The translations under genes were made by a program, and so were the position numbers. Shown here piece after piece: positions 59,782-64,000 of a stretch of 64,000 nt of DNA (position 1 is its first letter; each line of letters opens with the position of its first letter). The stretch lies in contig JAZSPG010000070.1 in NCBI GenBank assembly GCA_045537295.1, positions 38,593 to 102,592 of the forward strand, written 5' to 3'. The notes under the pieces were generated by a model. That model was not told where the DNA came from. It searched no databases and saw nothing but the letters and a program-made list of their open reading frames with translations. The DNA is from Scatosoma sp045537295 (GTDB taxonomy: Bacteria; Bacillota; Clostridia; Christensenellales; Borkfalkiaceae).

Positions 59782-62427
59782 ATGGCAAAAAAGTATTGCT
59801 ATCTCTTTACCGAAGGTAACGCGAAAATGCGTGAAATTCTCGGTGGTAAAGGCGCAAACCTTGCGGAAATGACCAACATCGGTCTTCCCGTACCCCAAGG
59901 CTTCACCATTTCTACGGAGGCTTGCACGCAGTATTACGAAGACGGCAAACAAATCAATCCCGATATTCAAGCGGAAATTATGCAGTATATCGAAAAGATG
60001 GAAAACATCTGCGGTATGAAGTTCGGCGACAAGGAAAACCCCTTGCTCGTATCCGTCCGTTCTGGCGCGCGTGCGTCTATGCCCGGTATGATGGACACCA
60101 TTTTGAACCTCGGCTTAAACGAAGAGGTTGTAAACACCCTCGCAACCAAGTCGGGCAATCCCCGTTGGGCTTGGGACTGCTACCGCCGTTTTATCCAGAT
60201 GTTCTCGGACGTCGTTATGGAGGTTGGTAAGAAATATTTCGAAAAGCTCATTGACGAGATGAAGGAAAAGAAGGGCGTAACCCAAGACGTCGAGCTTGAC
60301 GCAGACGACTTGAAAGCGCTTGCAAATCAATTCAAAGCCGAATACAAAAAGCAACTCGGCAAAGAATTCCCCAACGACCCCAAAGAACAGCTTTTCGAGG
60401 CTGTGAAAGCGGTGTTCCGTTCTTGGGACAACCCCCGTGCGAACATCTACCGTATGGACCACGATATCCCGTACAGCTGGGGTACTGCGGTAAACGTACA
60501 AATGATGGCGTTCGGTAATATGGGCGAAACGTCGGGTACGGGTGTTGCGTTCACGCGTAATCCCGCGACGGGCGAAAAGGGTCTTATGGGCGAATTCCTC
60601 ACCAACGCGCAAGGCGAAGACGTTGTTGCGGGTGTGCGTACGCCGATGCCTATCGCGCAAATGAAGGAAGTATTCCCCGAAGTTTACGAGCAATTCCTTA
60701 AAGTTTGCGACATTCTTGAAAATCACTACCGTGATATGCAAGATATGGAATTCACCATTCAAGACAGAAAGCTTTATATGCTCCAAACCCGTAACGGTAA
60801 GAGAACGGCTGCGGCGGCTATTAAAATCGCTTGCGACCTTATCGACGAGGGTATGATTACCGAGAAAGAAGCGCTTATGCAAATCGACGCGAAGAGCCTC
60901 GATATGCTTTTGCACCCGCAATTCGACGCGAAAGCTTTGAAAGACGCGGATAAGAACAACGTAGTTGGCAAGGGTATCGCGGCGTCTCCCGGTGCGGCGG
61001 CTGGTAAAATCGTGTTCACGGCTGAGGATGCGGTTGTAGAAGGTAAGAAGGGCGAAAAGGTTATCCTCGTTCGTTTGGAAACCTCGCCTGAGGATATCGA
61101 AGGTATGAAGTACGCGCAAGGTATTCTCACCGTTCGTGGCGGTCAAACCTCGCACGCGGCGGTTGTTGCGCGCGGTATGGGTACTTGCTGTGTTTCGGGC
61201 TGTGGCGATATCAAGATGCACGAAGAAGAAAAGTGGTTCGAACTTGCGGGCAAAATCTTCCGCGAGGGCGACGTGCTTTCGCTTGACGGTTCGACGGGTA
61301 CTATCTACGATACGCTTATCAAAACCGTTCCCGCTGACCCCAACTCGGGTTACTTCGGAAGAATTATGGAACTTGCGGACAAGTATAAAGCGCTTGGCGT
61401 AAGAACGAACGCGGATGCGCCTGCTGACGCGAAACAAGCGGTTGCGTTCGGTGCGCAAGGTATCGGTTTGTGCCGTACCGAGCATATGTTCTTCGACCCT
61501 GCAAGAATCGGTGCGTTCCGTGAAATGATTTGTGCGGACACGGTAGAAGAAAGAGAAACGGCTTTGGCGAAAATCGAACCTATGCAACAAGCGGACTTCG
61601 AGGGCTTGTTTGAGGCGCTCGGCGGTTATCCCGTAACCATTCGTTTCCTCGACCCTCCTCTTCACGAATTTGTGCCTACCGCAGAAGAAGATATTGTAGC
61701 GCTTGCAAAGGCACAAAACAAGACGGTTGCGCAAATTAAGGACATCATTTCGTCTTTGCACGAATTTAACCCTATGATGGGTCACCGTGGTTGCCGTTTG
61801 ACCGTAACCTATCCTGAAATTGCGGTTATGCAAACGAAGGCGGTTATCAAGGCTGCGATTAACGTTGTGAAGAAGAACCCCGACTGGAAACTCGTTCCCG
61901 AGATTATGATTCCTTTGACGGGCGAAACCAAGGAATTGAAGTTCGTAAAAGATATCGTCGTTAAGACGGCGGACGAAGTTATCAAGGCGTCGGGCGTTGC
62001 GCTTAAATACGAAGTGGGTACGATGATTGAAATTCCCCGTGCTTGCTTGACGGCAGACGAAATCGCGAAAGAAGCGGAATTCTTCTGTTTCGGTACGAAC
62101 GACTTAACGCAAATGACGTTTGGTTTCTCGCGTGACGACGCTGGTAAGTTCTTGCCCGCGTACTATATGAACAAGATTTACGAATCCGACCCGTTTGCAA
62201 GATTGGATACGACGGGCGTTGGTAAGCTTATGAAGATGGCGGTTACGGACGGTAAGAGCGTTCGTCCTGAAATGCACTGCGGTATCTGCGGTGAGCACGG
62301 CGGTGACCCTTCGTCCATCGAATTCTGCCACGAAATCGGTTTGACGTACGTTTCCTGCTCGCCTTACCGTGTGCCTATCGCTCGTTTGGCTGCTGCACAA
62401 GCGAACATCCGCAATCCTAGGTCCTAA
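59782..62427 (+). CDS. ppdK: Pyruvate, phosphate dikinase
   Basis: Interconverts pyruvate plus ATP plus phosphate and PEP plus AMP plus pyrophosphate; in anaerobes it acts as a pyrophosphate-linked glycolytic enzyme. Domains in order: ATP-grasp (GGKGANLAEM at the start; TGVAFTRNPATGE), the swivelling phosphohistidine domain (GGQTSHAAVVARGMGTCCVSG with catalytic His), and the PEP/pyruvate TIM barrel (GLCRTEHMFF; MHCGICGEHGGDPSS with the catalytic Cys). 881 residues, normal. ATG 59782 with GGAGG 11 bases upstream. Codon choice is skewed to a few favoured codons, suggesting high expression. Confidence 0.97.
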   Translation: MAKKYCYLFTEGNAKMREILGGKGANLAEMTNIGLPVPQGFTISTEACTQYYEDGKQINPDIQAEIMQYIEKMENICGMKFGDKENPLLVSVRSGARASMPGMMDTILNLGLNEEVVNTLATKSGNPRWAWDCYRRFIQMFSDVVMEVGKKYFEKLIDEMKEKKGVTQDVELDADDLKALANQFKAEYKKQLGKEFPNDPKEQLFEAVKAVFRSWDNPRANIYRMDHDIPYSWGTAVNVQMMAFGNMGETSGTGVAFTRNPATGEKGLMGEFLTNAQGEDVVAGVRTPMPIAQMKEVFPEVYEQFLKVCDILENHYRDMQDMEFTIQDRKLYMLQTRNGKRTAAAAIKIACDLIDEGMITEKEALMQIDAKSLDMLLHPQFDAKALKDADKNNVVGKGIAASPGAAAGKIVFTAEDAVVEGKKGEKVILVRLETSPEDIEGMKYAQGILTVRGGQTSHAAVVARGMGTCCVSGCGDIKMHEEEKWFELAGKIFREGDVLSLDGSTGTIYDTLIKTVPADPNSGYFGRIMELADKYKALGVRTNADAPADAKQAVAFGAQGIGLCRTEHMFFDPARIGAFREMICADTVEERETALAKIEPMQQADFEGLFEALGGYPVTIRFLDPPLHEFVPTAEEDIVALAKAQNKTVAQIKDIISSLHEFNPMMGHRGCRLTVTYPEIAVMQTKAVIKAAINVVKKNPDWKLVPEIMIPLTGETKELKFVKDIVVKTADEVIKASGVALKYEVGTMIEIPRACLTADEIAKEAEFFCFGTNDLTQMTFGFSRDDAGKFLPAYYMNKIYESDPFARLDTTGVGKLMKMAVTDGKSVRPEMHCGICGEHGGDPSSIEFCHEIGLTYVSCSPYRVPIARLAAAQANIRNPRS

Positions 62428-62470
62428 ATCTTGGATTAAAATTCAATAAAAACACCATATATTGTGTTTA

Positions 62471-62506
62471 TGAGCCTGCATCTTCTCGATGCAGGCTCAA
62501 TTTTTA
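62471..62506 (+). terminator. ppdK terminator
   Basis: TGAGCCTGCATC, five-base loop, GATGCAGGCTCA, then ATTTTTA. Confidence 0.9.
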
Positions 62507-62573
62507 CGTTTTTTAGGCAAAAAATAAGCCGAAAAATCGTCAAAAAAAGTTTTATTCCACTTAAGTTGAACAC

Positions 62574-62602
62574 TTTACTTTTAATTTTTTGTGTGGTATA
62601 AT
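62574..62602 (+). promoter_or_regulatory. Extended -10 promoter of IstA-like gene
   Basis: TTTACT (62574-62579), 17-bp spacer, TATAAT (62597-62602) with TG one base upstream. Confidence 0.75.
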
Positions 62603-62648
62603 ATACATATAAAACATTTCAAGCAAAAAAGGATTGAAAAAGGCAAAA

Positions 62649-63185
62649 ATGACCAATTATAGAGCTATTTTACAGTATCATTATAGGGGAAACACGACGA
62701 CGCAAATCGCTAAGCTTTGCGAATGTTCGCGTACAACCGTTTTGAAAACGATTAAAAGAGCGAAAGAATGTGGTATTGACGAGCCTGCCTTTGAATTACT
62801 GTCGGATATTCAGTTGCTTGAAAAACTTTATCCCAAGCGCGTGCATAGAACTGGCTACGAAGAGCCCGATTTCATTGCGCTTGAAAAGGATAAAAAGAAG
62901 AGAGGACTTACGGTTTTCGTAATGTGGCGTAGATATTATAAAAGAACGTTAGCCGCAGGCAAAAAACCTTACGGAAAATCGCAATTTTTTAAGTTGTTTA
63001 AGCGGTATGACACGGGTTCTTTTCGATTTGAGTTTCAATATACGGAAACGATGAAAAAAGTTAGCGCGTTAATTTCCGATTACGTTTGTATTCCCTCGAG
63101 ACTTGGCGAGGGCGTTAAGCGTGCCGCGAAAGAGAAATTCCATTTATGGTGCAAAAAAATGCGCCTAGACCCGCAGAAGATATAG
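62649..63185 (+). CDS. IS21 IstA-like N-terminal fragment (HTH protein)
   Basis: A 178-residue protein whose first ~120 residues match the start of IS21 transposases: MTNYRAILQYHYRGNTTTQI with a helix-turn-helix, IKRAKECGI, LYPKRVHRTGYEEPDF and GKKPYGKSQFFK. The DDE catalytic core is missing; instead ~55 unrelated, basic residues follow. No istB lies nearby. It has its own extended -10 promoter, so it may be a domesticated DNA-binding protein rather than plain debris. I start at ATG 62649 with AAAGG upstream; TTG 62634 is possible. Confidence 0.7.
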   Translation: MTNYRAILQYHYRGNTTTQIAKLCECSRTTVLKTIKRAKECGIDEPAFELLSDIQLLEKLYPKRVHRTGYEEPDFIALEKDKKKRGLTVFVMWRRYYKRTLAAGKKPYGKSQFFKLFKRYDTGSFRFEFQYTETMKKVSALISDYVCIPSRLGEGVKRAAKEKFHLWCKKMRLDPQKI

Positions 63186-63251
63186 CGAGAGAATAACTGA
63201 TAAAAATTAAAGTGGGATTTGATAGATAAATAAGAATTTGTAGGTGAGATA

Positions 63252-63767
63252 ATGATTATTTTAATTACGGGAGCATCGCATACAGGCAAAACGGCACTTG
63301 CTCAAAAATTGCTTGAAAAATATAAATATCCATATCTATCGATAGACCATCTGAAAATGGGCTTAATCCGTAGCGGAAATACTGAACTCACTCCGATTAG
63401 CGAGGATAAAGACTTAACAGCATACTTATGGCCCATCATCCGTGAAATGATAAAAACCGCTATCGAAAACAAACAGAACTTAATTGTCGAAGGTTGCTAT
63501 ATTCCATTCGATTGGCAGAAGGACTTTAACTCCGAATATCTTGAAAACATCAAATATTACTGTCTGGTAATGAGTGAGGAATATATCAGAAATTACTTTT
63601 CTGACATAAAGAAATATGCAAATGTCATTGAAAATCGTTTGGATGATGAATGGTGCACAATGGAGAGTGTGTTGGCAGATAATGCAGAAATATTAGAGCT
63701 GGCACAGAAGCATAACGTGAACTATATACTCATTGACGATAAGTACGAAATCAATATTGAGTTATAA
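63252..63767 (+). CDS. P-loop kinase-like ATPase
   Basis: A 171-residue small-molecule kinase-like protein. Walker A is GASHTGKTAL at residues 7-16; IDHLKMGLIRSG and LIVEGCYIP resemble the substrate and Walker B regions of adenylate-kinase or chloramphenicol-phosphotransferase-like proteins. The substrate is unknown. Codon use is AT-richer and differs from the host genes to the left, suggesting transfer. ATG 63252 follows AGGTGAG. It sits between a transposase remnant and a phage holin, so it is probably cargo of a mobile element. Confidence 0.75.
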   Translation: MIILITGASHTGKTALAQKLLEKYKYPYLSIDHLKMGLIRSGNTELTPISEDKDLTAYLWPIIREMIKTAIENKQNLIVEGCYIPFDWQKDFNSEYLENIKYYCLVMSEEYIRNYFSDIKKYANVIENRLDDEWCTMESVLADNAEILELAQKHNVNYILIDDKYEINIEL

Positions 63768-63805
63768 CGATAAATTCCAATTTACACAACTGAATACCGT
63801 CACCA

Positions 63806-63839
63806 ACCGCCCGTGGTTCACCCCACAGGCGGTCTTTTT
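63806..63839 (+). terminator. Terminator before holin
   Basis: ACCGCC pairs with GGCGGT, with an inner GTGG/CCAC, then five T. Confidence 0.75.
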
Positions 63840-63869
63840 ATACCCAAATTCAAGAAAGGACTGATGAAA

Positions 63870-64000
63870 ATGAAAGAAACCATCTGCACAGTCGCCAGAC
63901 TGGTCGGCGGCTTCATCGCCACGCTGCTCGGCGGCTGGGATTCGGCATTGTCCACGCTCGTGATCTTCATGGGTGTGGATTTTGTCACGGGGGTGGTGAC
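63870..64000 (+). CDS. Phage-type holin, truncated by window edge
   Basis: Start of a small membrane protein of the clostridial phage holin (TcdE/Bacillus phage phi29-unlike, Phage_holin_4) type: MKETICTVARLVGGFIATLLGGWD, then LVIFMGVDFVTGVV with the typical Asp in the second helix. Forty-three residues are visible and the gene runs off the right edge. ATG 63870 lies nine bases from GGA; ATG 63864 is an in-frame alternative. Codon use (CTG, CTC, GGC) differs from both the kinase and the host genes. It implies a prophage or integrated element to the right. Confidence 0.8.
   Translation, partial: MKETICTVARLVGGFIATLLGGWDSALSTLVIFMGVDFVTGVV

Noticed and set aside
60115..61833. 572-codon open frame on the minus strand inside ppdK
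   Set aside because: It is antisense to a complete, motif-rich ppdK and has a His/Arg/Phe-biased composition typical of a shadow frame; no ribosome site.

Overview
The window looks like a chromosomal stretch of an uncultured anaerobic Firmicute of class Clostridia, probably a gut lineage. The evidence is sporulation-associated genes (yqfC, yqfD, veg, a SPOCS/LysM protein), a clostridial ferredoxin, a half-size TSUP pair, the yqfC-yqfD-phoH-pgpH-ybeY-era-yqzL-recO order typical of Firmicutes, FeoA/FeoB with a DtxR-type regulator, and pyruvate phosphate dikinase. Base composition is near balanced by eye, with heavy use of GCG, GGC, AAC and GAA codons. I cannot name a species. No rRNA, tRNA or CRISPR array was recognised.

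Layout. 1-4.6 kb: translation and RNA modification operon metG (cut by the left edge)-tatD-TatD-linked radical SAM-rsmA. 4.6-8.3 kb, minus strand: an orphan lipoprotein, a PAP2 phosphatase and an EF-G-like GTPase. 8.6-13.2 kb: gyrB-gyrA. 13.3-15.9 kb, minus: a P-type cation ATPase. 16-19.6 kb: serS, a DEDDh exonuclease and an RsmF-like RNA m5C methyltransferase. 19.8-24.1 kb: an orphan membrane-anchored protein and a 1187-residue surface protein. 24.4-28.8 kb: split TSUP transporter, Ppx/GppA, Maf and an MreB-like protein. 28.9-29.4 kb: no protein gene, but a strong promoter, many nested helices and a terminator, which I read as a structured RNA. 29.4-31.1 kb: cysteine desulfurase, ferredoxin and a tiny divergent peptide gene. 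31.3-34.7 kb: ruvC-ruvA-ruvB-queA. 35-38.3 kb: DtxR-type regulator and feoA-feoB-Cys-rich partner. 38.3-42.2 kb: veg, SPOCS/LysM, ispE and an orphan TPR-like membrane protein. 42.2-43.05 kb: an AT-rich XRE repressor/membrane protein module flanked by two near-identical terminators. 43.1-48.3 kb: heterodimeric ABC exporter and a ClC antiporter. 48.3-56.1 kb: the sporulation/RNA-maturation/repair cluster ending in a long Mrr-like nuclease. 56.2-59.5 kb: a SipW-type signal peptidase between two SipW-type secreted proteins, with an XRE regulator. 59.6-62.4 kb: ppdK. 62.6-64 kb: an IS21 IstA-like remnant, a P-loop kinase with AT-richer codon use, and the start of a phage-type holin, suggesting a mobile element continuing off the right edge.

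How the parts fit: most genes are core housekeeping in short operons with good Shine-Dalgarno sites, sigma-A promoters (often 17-bp spacers) and bidirectional terminators between convergent genes. Accessory signals stand out: a candidate structured RNA at about 28.96-29.36 kb; a possible matrix-fibre operon arranged like Bacillus tapA-sipW-tasA; palindromic TTAACC-AA-GGTTAA boxes around feo and, unexpectedly, before ruvC; and several genes whose only visible promoter would give nearly leaderless mRNA. All functional calls come from reading motifs; no database search was possible.
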